From the NCBI GenBank assembly GCA_013695855.1, contig JACCZR010000113.1:1-9146 (forward strand): 9,146 nt of DNA, given 5' to 3'. The translations under genes were made by a program, and so were the position numbers. Positions 1 through 5,751 of the stretch are shown here, one piece after another. The stretch is from Thermoleophilaceae bacterium. GTDB taxonomy: Bacteria > Actinomycetota > Thermoleophilia > Solirubrobacterales > Thermoleophilaceae. The notes under the pieces are model-generated. The model was not told the DNA's origin. It ran no database searches and worked only from the letters and a program-made list of their open reading frames with translations. Position 1 is the stretch's first letter. The number at the start of each line of letters is the position of its first letter.

Positions 1-2
1 AC

Positions 3-299
3 TGGGACTACGAGATTCGTATGGCCGTGGAGCGGACCGATGTCGTGGTGGTCGCGCTGTCGGCTAAGTCCGTGACCAAGGTTGGGTACGTTCAAAAGGA
101 GATCCGGCTGGTGCTTGACGCGGCTGATGCCCGGCCGCACGGCCAGACATTCATCATTCCCGCGCGAATCGACGACGCGCCAGTCCCGCGTCCGCTTCAG
201 CGATGGCACTGGGTCGACGCTAGCGACGACCTGTGGCTCGAGCGGCTAGTCCTTGCGCTCGAGAAACCTCGGCCGAGACTCGCGGGCGGGCAGGATTGA
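3..299 (+). CDS. TIR-domain protein, C-terminal part (5' end outside window)
   Basis: The frame is open from the window edge, so the gene begins upstream. The ATG at 21 is internal, because the residues before it (WDYEIR) already fit the TIR fold. The visible 98 residues hold a beta strand (TDVVVVALS), then the helix segment GYVQKEI. Its glutamate (codon 99-101) aligns with the catalytic Glu of SARM1-type TIR NADases, which sits in WVHKEI. Next come the strand FIIPARIDD and the closing WHWVD segment typical of bacterial TIR_2 proteins. TIR proteins of this kind often hydrolyse NAD+ and many act in antiphage defence. NADase activity here is inferred from the kept glutamate. Which N-terminal domain or partner it has cannot be seen. 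Base composition is about 64% GC by hand count, lower than the export operon, with AT-ending codons such as GTT, CAA and ATT. This hints at a different origin. The stop is followed by a convergent sigma-factor gene. Confidence 0.8.
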   Translation, partial: WDYEIRMAVERTDVVVVALSAKSVTKVGYVQKEIRLVLDAADARPHGQTFIIPARIDDAPVPRPLQRWHWVDASDDLWLERLVLALEKPRPRLAGGQD

Positions 300-838
300 A
301 GACGCGAAGCGATAGCGACGCGCATCGGGGGCACTCGGAGGCGCCGGCTGACCTTTGTATATGTCCAGCCCGTGATCTTCGCGATCTCCTCGTAGGAGTG
401 GCCCTCGGCGCGCAGCACCAGCGCGCGGATCTCCTGCGGCTTCAGTCGCTGTAGGGCCTCGGCGCCCAGCTGCAGGCGCTCGAGGCGCTCCGCCTGTTCC
501 ATCGTCGGCGGGCCGCCGGGGCGGTCGGGCGGCTCTCCGTCCTCGGTGGTGGGCGTGTGGCGGTCGCGCTGGCGCCGCAGGGCGAAGGCCTCGTGCTTTA
601 TCACCGTCTTCAGCCAGGGCACCAGCTCGTCCTCGGCCGTCGTCGGCGCCTTGGTGAGCATGATCTCGAGGCCGCGCTGGTAGGCGTCCTCGGCGTCCTC
701 GGCCGTGGCCGCGTAGCGCCGCGCGGTGGCCATGATCTGCGCTGCATGGCGCTCAACCAGCTCCAGGGCGGCCACGCTCGGCTCGGCCGTCGGCCGAGGC
801 TCCGGATCGCGCCTCCCTGCCCTCGCTCGCATCAGCAC
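197..838 (-). CDS. ECF-like sigma-70 factor with aberrant C-terminus (probably truncated)
   Basis: This is a 213-residue frame. Residues about 24-93 resemble sigma region 2 (LVERHAAQIMATARRYAAT, then the WLKTVIKHEAFALRR helix). Residues about 127-167 resemble the region 4 helix-turn-helix (LKPQEIRALVLRAEGHSYEEIAKITGWTY in two parts, then TKVSRRL). From memory, actinobacterial relatives continue after TYTKV with a helix like NRCLTEGRR and a further C-terminal part. Here similarity stops near residue 167 (about base 338-340). The last 46 or so residues are low-complexity Ser/Arg-rich, and the final 103 bases are antisense to the TIR gene. I infer that the 3' end was lost and the frame runs to a chance stop. 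It may be non-functional, although both sigma core regions are present. The GTG at 838 or the ATG at 832 could start it. Neither has a clear Shine-Dalgarno. It diverges from the sugar transferase at 964. Confidence 0.65.
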   Translation of the reverse strand: MLMRARAGRRDPEPRPTAEPSVAALELVERHAAQIMATARRYAATAEDAEDAYQRGLEIMLTKAPTTAEDELVPWLKTVIKHEAFALRRQRDRHTPTTEDGEPPDRPGGPPTMEQAERLERLQLGAEALQRLKPQEIRALVLRAEGHSYEEIAKITGWTYTKVSRRLRVPPMRVAIASRLQSCPPASLGRGFSSARTSRSSHRSSLASTQCHR

Positions 839-866
839 CGCGTTAGGTGAGGAGTGTGCAGGCTTC

Positions 867-913
867 GCCCCGGCGGGGCTACGCGAAAATCCGCACGGAG
901 CGCGGTTTTCGCG
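867..913. promoter_or_regulatory. Two adjacent hairpins in the divergent sigma / sugar-transferase gap
   Basis: The gap 839-963 lies between divergent genes and holds two dyads. The first is GCCCC (867-871) and GGGGC (875-879) around a 3-base centre. The second is much stronger: CGCGAAAA (882-889) pairs with TTTTCGCG (906-913). After one bulged T (890), CCGC (891-894) pairs with GCGG (902-905), giving 12 base pairs around a 7-base loop. There is no T-tract, so a simple intrinsic terminator is unlikely. An operator or 5'-leader structure is possible. I see no convincing -10/-35 pair in the gap. The function is inferred only from position and symmetry. Confidence 0.4.
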
Positions 914-949
914 CCGGCCGAGACATTCTCCGGTGGTGGCTGTTTACTT

Positions 950-955
950 GGCGGA
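950..955 (+). promoter_or_regulatory. Weak ribosome binding site deciding the sugar-transferase start
   Basis: GGCGGA lies 8 bases before the ATG at 964. It is a modest Shine-Dalgarno match. It supports 964 over the in-frame GTG at 847, which would place the strong hairpin at 882-913 inside the coding sequence. Confidence 0.3.
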
Positions 956-963
956 TCCCTTCT

Positions 964-2463
964 ATGGCCGACGGACGAGTTCGACACCTCAAGGAAGCGC
1001 AGGAACCGGCGCGCTCTCCGCTGGACCTGCCGCCGCGCGATATGCGCGCGCCGCGCCCATACCTGCTCGGCGCGCTGCTGCGGCTGGAGGTCGCGCGCCG
1101 GATCGCGCGCCTGGTGGCGCTTGCGGCACTCGATTTCGCAGGGCTGCTGCTCGGCATCTGGACGGCGCTCGAGGTAAAGCAGGCCGTACGTGGTGGCCCG
1201 GGCCTGGGCTTTGCCTTCGACCAGGCGCTCGACGTTGCGCCGCTGGCCGCCCTGGTGATGCTGCTGCTCTTCGCCCGCTCGCGCCTCTACGCCGACCGCG
1301 CGGTGCGTCCCGGCTTCTCCGCCGTCGTGGCATCGCTGTTCCAGACCACGTTGGTGATCTTCCTCTACGCGGTGGTGGAGGGCTACGACTTCCAGTCGTA
1401 CTACATCTTCTACGGTGGCCTGTTCTTCGCGTTGTTCTACGTGTCGGGGCTGCGCTTCGGCTTCGAGCGCCTCAGCTACGCGCTGCTCAAGGCGGCCGGC
1501 TACCGCCGCCGGGCGGTGTTGGTGGGCTCGGGCGACCACATCGACGGCGTGGCCAGTGCCCTGCGCGGGTCGGAGGTCGAGCCGGTCGGCTTCGTCTCGC
1601 TCACGCCCCGGCCGCACAACGGCCTGCGTGACCTAGGCACCCTGGCCGACCTCGAACAGCACCTCGACGAGGTCGACGAGGTGATCATCGCCGACCCCGA
1701 CTTCCCGCAGGAGCTGGCTGTCGAGCTGGTCGAGCGCTGTCACGCGCAGGGCAAGGCGGTCCGCGTGGCGCCTTCGACGATGGAGATCCTCATGGACCGC
1801 GTCGAGTTCGTGCCCGGCCAGGCCCTGCCCCTGTTCGAGCTCAAGGCGCCGGTCTTCGACGGCGTGGACTTCGTGGTCAAGCGGGCCTTCGACCTCGTCG
1901 GTGGGGTGTTGCTCGTACTGGCGCTGTCACCGCTGTTCGCCGCCATCGCGCTGCTGGTCCGGGCGACCTCGCGCGGGCCGGTGATCTATCGCTCCATGCG
2001 CCCCGGCCTGGGCGGCGACCTCTTCCCCTGCTTCAAGTTCCGCACGATGGAGCAGGACGCCGAGCACCGCCAGGGCGAGCTCGAGGACCGCAACGAGCTG
2101 GGCGGGGCGATCTTCAAGATTCGCGACGACCCCCGTGTCACCCGCATCGGGCGCCTCCTCCGCCGCTTCTCACTGGACGAGCTGCCCCAGCTGCTGAACG
2201 TCCTGCGCGGCGAGATGTCATTGGTGGGCCCCCGTCCGCTGCCCCAGCGCGACTACGACCGCCTCGAAGATTGGCACCGCAAGCGTTACCTCGTGCTTCC
2301 CGGCATGACCGGCCTGTGGCAGGTCTCGGGCCGCTCCGAGCTCGATCCCGACGAGCTCGTGCGCCTCGACTTCCTCTACCTCGAGCGTTGGTCGGTCTTC
2401 CTCGACCTGTCCATCCTGATCAAGACGGTCCCCGCGGTGATCCGCTCGCGGGGAGCCTGGTAG
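964..2463 (+). CDS. Polyprenyl-phosphate sugar-1-phosphate transferase (long, WbaP/CpsE-like)
   Basis: This enzyme is expected to move a hexose-1-phosphate from a nucleotide sugar to undecaprenyl phosphate at the inner membrane, the first committed step of surface glycan assembly. The 499-residue length fits the long family form. Residues about 45-165 hold several membrane segments, and a Rossmann-like CoA-binding domain follows (AVLVGSG at 184-190). The catalytic bacterial sugar-transferase domain starts near 305 (VKRAFDLVGG plus one hydrophobic helix). Visible signatures are RPGLGGDLFPCFKFRTM (346-362), SLDELPQLLNV (403-413) with the Asp-Glu pair of this enzyme class at 405-406, EMSLVGPRP (417-425) and PGMTGLWQVSGRSE (446-459). 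The sugar is unknown. The ATG at 964 is preferred because upstream codons do not look coding and a weak GGCGGA precedes it. An in-frame GTG at 847 would add 39 residues. Its 3' end overlaps the convergent methyltransferase by 44 bp. Confidence 0.93.
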   Translation: MADGRVRHLKEAQEPARSPLDLPPRDMRAPRPYLLGALLRLEVARRIARLVALAALDFAGLLLGIWTALEVKQAVRGGPGLGFAFDQALDVAPLAALVMLLLFARSRLYADRAVRPGFSAVVASLFQTTLVIFLYAVVEGYDFQSYYIFYGGLFFALFYVSGLRFGFERLSYALLKAAGYRRRAVLVGSGDHIDGVASALRGSEVEPVGFVSLTPRPHNGLRDLGTLADLEQHLDEVDEVIIADPDFPQELAVELVERCHAQGKAVRVAPSTMEILMDRVEFVPGQALPLFELKAPVFDGVDFVVKRAFDLVGGVLLVLALSPLFAAIALLVRATSRGPVIYRSMRPGLGGDLFPCFKFRTMEQDAEHRQGELEDRNELGGAIFKIRDDPRVTRIGRLLRRFSLDELPQLLNVLRGEMSLVGPRPLPQRDYDRLEDWHRKRYLVLPGMTGLWQVSGRSELDPDELVRLDFLYLERWSVFLDLSILIKTVPAVIRSRGAW

Positions 2464-3130
2464 CGGAGGAGCGCAGGCCGAGCACCGCTCGCTCGATCTT
2501 GTCCGCCGGGCCCGCCGCGACGAGGGACTTGGTAAGCGGCCCGAGCCGCTCGCGGACGATGGTCGCCTCGGGGAAGAGCTCGCGCAGCTCGCGCGCGCCG
2601 AGCAGCAGCGTCTCGTCGAATGGGTCGTCGGAGACGCCGATGTTCCAGAGCCGGCGCCCAAGCCGCCGCGGCAGCCAGTGCACCAGCGGCAATAGGGCGT
2701 GGGGCTCGACGGGGAAGAAGCGGTTGGGGGTCTGGACGAAGTAACGCCCGCCCACGCGGGCCAGCTCGCCGGCCAGCGCGCGGCGGTCGGATGGCTCGAC
2801 AACGTGCTCGATCACGGAGTTCGAGTAGGTCACGTCGAACTCGCCGTCGGCGAACGGAAGCTCGCGGCCGTCGGCGCGAACGAAGGGGCCGGGGTAGTCG
2901 GGCCGGTGCACCCGGTCTATGCCGGTCACGTCGAGGTCAGGCTCGAGGCCGGCCAGCCCGGTCTCGCCTGAGCCGACGTCGAGGATCCGCTCGCCCGCCA
3001 CCGGCGCCATGAGCCGGCGAAAGAGCTCCCGCCGCCGGTGCCGTGCCCGGCTGGCCACCCGCTCGGCCAGGCGCGTACGCCAGCCCTGACGGGCGAGGCC
3101 GTACACCGGCTGAGGAGGGCGGTCGGCCAC
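2420..3130 (-). CDS. Class I SAM-dependent methyltransferase
   Basis: Starting at GTG 3130 gives 236 residues. An in-frame GTG at 3193 would give 257, but the extra residues are Pro/Ala-rich and unlike a domain, and neither start has a clear Shine-Dalgarno. Numbered from the longer form, the SAM-binding glycine-rich loop is ILDVGSGETGL (70-80), the motif II acidic residue lies in GIDRV (91-95), and DGEFDVTYSNSVIEHV (116-131) is the usual post-II block of the Methyltransf_11 type. VQTPNRFFPVEPH (153-165) resembles methyltransferases of glycan clusters. The acceptor is unknown; sugar or lipid-linked glycan methylation is inferred from location. The recognisable domain ends near LTKSLVAAG (220-228). 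The last 29 residues run into the 3' end of the convergent sugar transferase (overlap 2420-2463), so the original stop may have been lost. Confidence 0.85.
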   Translation of the reverse strand: MADRPPQPVYGLARQGWRTRLAERVASRARHRRRELFRRLMAPVAGERILDVGSGETGLAGLEPDLDVTGIDRVHRPDYPGPFVRADGRELPFADGEFDVTYSNSVIEHVVEPSDRRALAGELARVGGRYFVQTPNRFFPVEPHALLPLVHWLPRRLGRRLWNIGVSDDPFDETLLLGARELRELFPEATIVRERLGPLTKSLVAAGPADKIERAVLGLRSSATRLPASGSPRGPS

Positions 3131-3203
3131 CGCAGGTGTTCTAGCGGGCGGCGCGCCGCCGGGCAGGGCCGCGGGTGGGCGGGCGCACACCACCCCAGGG
3201 GCG

Positions 3204-3279
3204 TAGGGGTTCTCGGACAGCGACTTGCACCCGGTGCAAGTGCTTGCACGCCGTGCACGCGGATGTCCGAACTCCCCTA
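3204..3279. repeat. 76-bp nested inverted repeat with two internal palindromes
   Basis: The whole element is symmetric about 3241.5. I count 27 of 38 base pairs in register: TAGGGG with CCCCTA, TCGGACA with TGTCCGA, TGCAC with GTGCA, and GTGCAAG with CTTGCAC. Each half is also a palindrome: ACTTGCACCCGGTGCAAGT (3223-3241, 9-bp arms, 1-bp centre) and TGCACGCCGTGCA (3245-3257, 6-bp arms). The single-strand form can therefore be one long interrupted hairpin or a three-way junction, in which GCG (3220-3222) pairs with CGC (3258-3260) below two hairpins. Candidates are a tandem operator for a dimeric regulator, a structured leader RNA, or a very small inverted-repeat element. It is not a tRNA, as it lacks a T-arm consensus and anticodon loop. 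Confidence 0.6.
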
Positions 3280-3341
3280 GCTGTAGGCAGCAGCAGTCTG
3301 CCGCTTATACCTAGCGACCCTCAGACCGGTGCAAGGGCGCG

Positions 3342-3395
3342 GCCGGGGACGCGGGCACCCATGGCGCAGCCGGGGACGCGGGCACCCATGGCGCA
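3342..3395 (+). repeat. Perfect tandem duplication of a 27-bp unit
   Basis: Bases 3342-3368 and 3369-3395 are identical. Each starts GCCGGGGACG and ends CCCATGGCGCA, and four bases of a third copy (GCCG) follow. The unit is nine codons long, so any frame stays open through it. It ends 49 bases before the permease GTG. Identical adjacent copies suggest a recent slippage duplication, possibly variable in copy number. Confidence 0.9.
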
Positions 3396-3444
3396 GCCGC
3401 CAGCCAGACGCGGCCACCGGGCGCCGCTCTAGGCTTCGCGCAGC

Positions 3445-4221
3445 GTGCTTCGCTACCGGTTCCTGTTCGAGCAGATGGTGCGGCGGGAGCTTCGCCAGAA
3501 GTACAAGGGCTCGGCTCTCGGGCTTCTCTGGTACCTGATCAACCCGATCGTCCTCATGGGGGCGTATGTCCTGGTCTTCAGCGTTCTGCTGCGGGTGGCG
3601 GACATACCCGACTACCCGCTGTTCGTGGTGGCGGGGATGATCGTCTGGGTCTTCTTCGCGCAGGCGATGCTGGCCGCCGCGCCGAGCATGGAGCAGAACG
3701 CGCCGCTGGTGCGCAAGGTCAGGTTTCCGCGCGAGGCGATCCCCGCGGCGACCGCCCTGGTCCAGCTCGCCACCTTCCTGGTGATGCTCGCGCTGCTGGC
3801 GCCGGTGGCCGTGGCCATCCGGGGCAGCTTGGAGCCGGGCCTGCTTGCGCTGCCCGTCGTGGTGGTGCTGCTGTTCGCCTTCGTGCTTGGGCTGTCGATG
3901 GCGGTGTCTGTGCTGCACGCCCACTACCGGGACGTCGAGCCCGTGGTGGCCGCCGCACTGCTGCCGTGGTTCTTCGTGACCCCGATCTTCCTGCGGGTCG
4001 AAGACATTCCCGGGGTGAGCAGCCGGCAGTGGCTCGGCGATCTGCTCGAGTGGGGCAATCCGGTCGCGCCCTTCGTCAGCGCGGTGCGCGAGCTGCTCTA
4101 CGCAGGCGCCGCTCCCTCGCTCGGGCACCTCGCCTACCTGACCGTGGCCGGGCTCGGGGCGCTCGCGCTCGGGATGCTCTGCTTTCGCCGCCTGGGCCGC
4201 GAGCTGGCGGTGGTGCTGTGA
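3445..4221 (+). CDS. wzm: ABC-2 type polysaccharide export permease (Wzm-like)
   Basis: This is the membrane channel subunit of an O-antigen / teichoic-acid type ABC exporter, which moves a lipid-linked polysaccharide across the cytoplasmic membrane. The 258 residues match the usual family size. An amphipathic N-terminus with the family signature KYKGSALGLLWYLINP (19-34) leads into six predicted membrane segments at about 31-50, 59-79, 103-125, 135-156, 166-184 and 226-245. YRDVEPVV (161-168) and WGNPVAPF (203-210) are further typical blocks. The GTG at 3445 is the likely start: the same frame is closed by TAG at 3430-3432 and the signature begins a few residues later. I see no strong ribosome binding site. 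Its stop overlaps the ATPase start as GTGA (4218-4221), which fits equimolar production of the two subunits. Confidence 0.95.
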   Translation: MLRYRFLFEQMVRRELRQKYKGSALGLLWYLINPIVLMGAYVLVFSVLLRVADIPDYPLFVVAGMIVWVFFAQAMLAAAPSMEQNAPLVRKVRFPREAIPAATALVQLATFLVMLALLAPVAVAIRGSLEPGLLALPVVVVLLFAFVLGLSMAVSVLHAHYRDVEPVVAAALLPWFFVTPIFLRVEDIPGVSSRQWLGDLLEWGNPVAPFVSAVRELLYAGAAPSLGHLAYLTVAGLGALALGMLCFRRLGRELAVVL

Positions 4222-5390
4222 GGCCCGGCGAGGTCACGCTCGAGCATGCCAGTCGCTCTTTTCTCCTGCGCCCGGAGGAGCGCGCCCGCACCCTCAAGGA
4301 GCTCTTCGTGCGCCGCGGGCGGAGGGATGGGGCGCGGGTGGCCGCTCTCGACGATGTGACCCTGCACATCGAGCCCGGCGAGGCGGTGGGCCTGGTGGGA
4401 CGAAACGGCGCAGGCAAGACCTCCACCCTGCGCTGCCTGGCGGGGATCGTGCCGCTCGACTCCGGGCGGGCGCAGTGCGGCGGCCGCGTGGTGTCCCTGC
4501 TGGAGCTGGGCGCCGGCTTCGGGGCGGACTTCACCGGCAGGGAGAACGTCTTCCTCAACGGCGCCCTGCACGGCTTCGAGAAGGAGGAGATCGAGGAGCG
4601 CCTGGAGGACATCGTCGCCTTCTCGGAGCTGGGCGAGTTCGTGGACGTGCCGGTGCGGGCTTACAGCGCCGGCATGTACCTGCGGCTGGGCTTCTCCATT
4701 GCCGCCTTCCTCGACGTGGACGTCCTGCTCATAGACGAGGTCCTGGCCGTGGGCGACGAGTCCTTCCAGCGCAAGTGCCTGCGGCGGATCGCCGAGCGGA
4801 TGGAGGAGGGGGCGACGCTGATCCTGGTCTCCCACGATCCCAGCGCCATCGAGCGGGTCTGCCGGCGGGTCGTGGTGCTCGATGCAGGGAGCGTTCGGTT
4901 CGACGACACGACCGCCGAGGGACTGCTGTTCTACCACCGGCTGCTCGGAGCGCGGCCCGACGACGCCCGGCGCGAGCGTCGGGGTCCCGGGGTCGACGTG
5001 CTCGACCTCCAGCTGCGCGACTCCGAGGACCGCGCGCGGTCTGCTTTCCGGTCCGGCGAGACGGTTCGCGTTGCTCTCAGCGTGACCGGCCCGGCCGAGC
5101 GGGCGGTGGTCGCGATCGAGATCCGCGACTCCGACGGGAGCCGCCTCTTTCGCACCGACACGACGCTCGGGGCGATCGAGGGCGAGACCGAGGTGGTCTA
5201 CGAGATCCCGCGGCTCGGCCTCCTGGGCGGCGACTATGACCTGGTGGTGGGCGCGGGCGACCACGACGCCCCCCCCGCGGGGACGCTCGACCGCATCGTT
5301 CGGCTGTCGGTGTCGGAGACCTTCGATGCCGAGGGGCTCGTGGACCTGCGCGGCGAGTGGCGGGTGCGCGAGCGGGAGCCCTTGCGGTGA
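4218..5390 (+). CDS. wzt: ABC exporter ATPase with C-terminal glycan-recognition domain (Wzt-like)
   Basis: The 390-residue protein powers glycan export with the permease before it. Walker A is GRNGAGKT (61-68), the signature is YSAGM (149-153, the usual Wzt/TagH variant of LSGGQ), Walker B is VLLIDE (169-174), and the switch histidine is in LVSHD (203-207). Residues about 258-390 form a beta-rich domain (VDVLDLQLRDSE, then GETVRVALSV, VVAIEIRDSDG, GGDYDLVVGAGDHD). This resembles the Wzt C-terminal domain, which in O9a-type systems binds the modified non-reducing end of the finished chain. If so, the downstream methyltransferase could supply that terminal mark; this is inference. GTG 4218 is chosen because it forms the GTGA overlap with the permease stop and begins just before the family-like VTLEHASRSFLLR. 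A longer open frame upstream only shadows the permease. Confidence 0.95.
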   Translation: MRPGEVTLEHASRSFLLRPEERARTLKELFVRRGRRDGARVAALDDVTLHIEPGEAVGLVGRNGAGKTSTLRCLAGIVPLDSGRAQCGGRVVSLLELGAGFGADFTGRENVFLNGALHGFEKEEIEERLEDIVAFSELGEFVDVPVRAYSAGMYLRLGFSIAAFLDVDVLLIDEVLAVGDESFQRKCLRRIAERMEEGATLILVSHDPSAIERVCRRVVVLDAGSVRFDDTTAEGLLFYHRLLGARPDDARRERRGPGVDVLDLQLRDSEDRARSAFRSGETVRVALSVTGPAERAVVAIEIRDSDGSRLFRTDTTLGAIEGETEVVYEIPRLGLLGGDYDLVVGAGDHDAPPAGTLDRIVRLSVSETFDAEGLVDLRGEWRVREREPLR

Positions 5391-5704
5391 GGCCGGAGGA
5401 CGCGGCGGAGGACGCGCGGGCCCAGGCCGCGCGCAAGCGCGATGAGGGCCGCTACCCGCCGGTGGGCCCCGGCGCGTTGGAGGGCTCGATCGGCGAGCCC
5501 GACCTGGACGACCTCGAGCGCTGGGCGCGCATTCACGTGGACCCCGCGGGCGCCTACTCGACCCGCCGTCTCGGCGCCCCCGTGACCGGCGTCAAGCGAC
5601 TCATGTTGCGCCTCCTGCGCCAGCAGCAGCTCGAGCTCGAGGCCCAGCAGACGCGCTTCAACGTCGCGGTGGTCGAGCACCTGCGACGCCTCGAGCGCGA
5701 GTGA
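5387..5704 (+). CDS. Small uncharacterised protein of the export operon
   Basis: I do not recognise a named family. GTG 5387 overlaps the ATPase stop as GTGA and gives 105 residues. The N-terminal 40 are charged and Pro/Gly-rich. WARIHVDPAGAYSTRRLG (46-63) follows. The C-terminal 35 residues (VKRLMLRLLRQQQLELEAQ, then FNVAVVEHLRRLE) form a likely amphipathic helix or short coiled coil with Leu/Val repeats and many Gln/Glu/Arg. There is no signal peptide or membrane span. From memory, similar helical segments ending in FNxAVVxxLRxL accompany methyltransferases and glycosyltransferases in actinobacterial glycan clusters, as separate proteins or N-terminal extensions. A scaffold or membrane-surface docking role is only a guess. 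Tight coupling and good codon use support a real gene. Confidence 0.75.
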   Translation: MRPEDAAEDARAQAARKRDEGRYPPVGPGALEGSIGEPDLDDLERWARIHVDPAGAYSTRRLGAPVTGVKRLMLRLLRQQQLELEAQQTRFNVAVVEHLRRLERE

Positions 5705-5751
5705 ACACGAGCGTGCGGTGCCCGGCCTGCGCTCCTGCGCCAGCGGCTTGA
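5701..5751 (+). other. Possible remnant reading frame between two coupled genes
   Basis: GTG 5701 overlaps the preceding stop as GTGA, the same junction used elsewhere in this operon. It opens a frame of only 16 residues, MNTSVRCPACAPAPAA. That frame ends in TGA at 5749-5751, overlapping a possible glycosyltransferase start TTG 5748 as TTGA. The CPAC motif recalls the N-terminal zinc-binding start of some methyltransferases in glycan clusters. It may be the scar of a gene deleted in frame, a coupling peptide, or chance. Confidence 0.25.

Larger units (their letters stand above)
3194..3444. promoter_or_regulatory. Divergent intergenic region upstream of the export operon
   Basis: This stretch (from 3131 if the short methyltransferase start is right) has no credible gene. 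It should carry the promoters of the leftward methyltransferase and the rightward export operon. It contains the 76-bp dyad (3204-3279), a third copy of the half-site CCGGTGCAAG (3326-3335, the same as 3231-3240), a possible -10 TATACC (3306-3311) with no good -35 at 17-18 bases, and the 27-bp tandem repeat (3342-3395). A 23-codon frame (ATG 3361 to TAG 3432) lies in it, 12 bases before the permease start and in its frame. A leader peptide is possible but unsupported by any ribosome binding site. Confidence 0.45.

Noticed and set aside
847..963. Longer N-terminus for the sugar transferase from GTG 847
   Set aside because: The extra 39 residues include the translated hairpin and look non-coding. 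ATG 964 has a weak ribosome binding site and a family-like beginning.
832..1617. 261-codon - strand frame antisense to the sugar transferase
   Set aside because: Its Arg/Gln/His-rich composition is typical of antisense shadows, and the + strand gene is clear.
3204..3279. tRNA-like 76-base cloverleaf
   Set aside because: The length and branched pairing are suggestive, but there is no T-loop consensus, no 7-base anticodon loop and the internal hairpins have almost no loops.
3342..3395. CRISPR array
   Set aside because: The repeats are directly adjacent with no spacers, and no cas genes are present.
3175..3432. Open frame just before the permease, in the same frame, encoding a PGTRAPMAQ repeat
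   Set aside because: It crosses the dyad and the tandem repeat, has no family-like content and ends in TAG before the permease start. The repeat explains why it stays open.
3966..4217. N-terminal extension of the ATPase frame
   Set aside because: It lies wholly inside the permease gene in another frame. The family-like sequence starts at GTG 4218.
4134..5264. Long - strand open frame antisense to the ATPase
   Set aside because: It has no recognisable domain, and the + strand carries all ABC ATPase motifs over the same bases.
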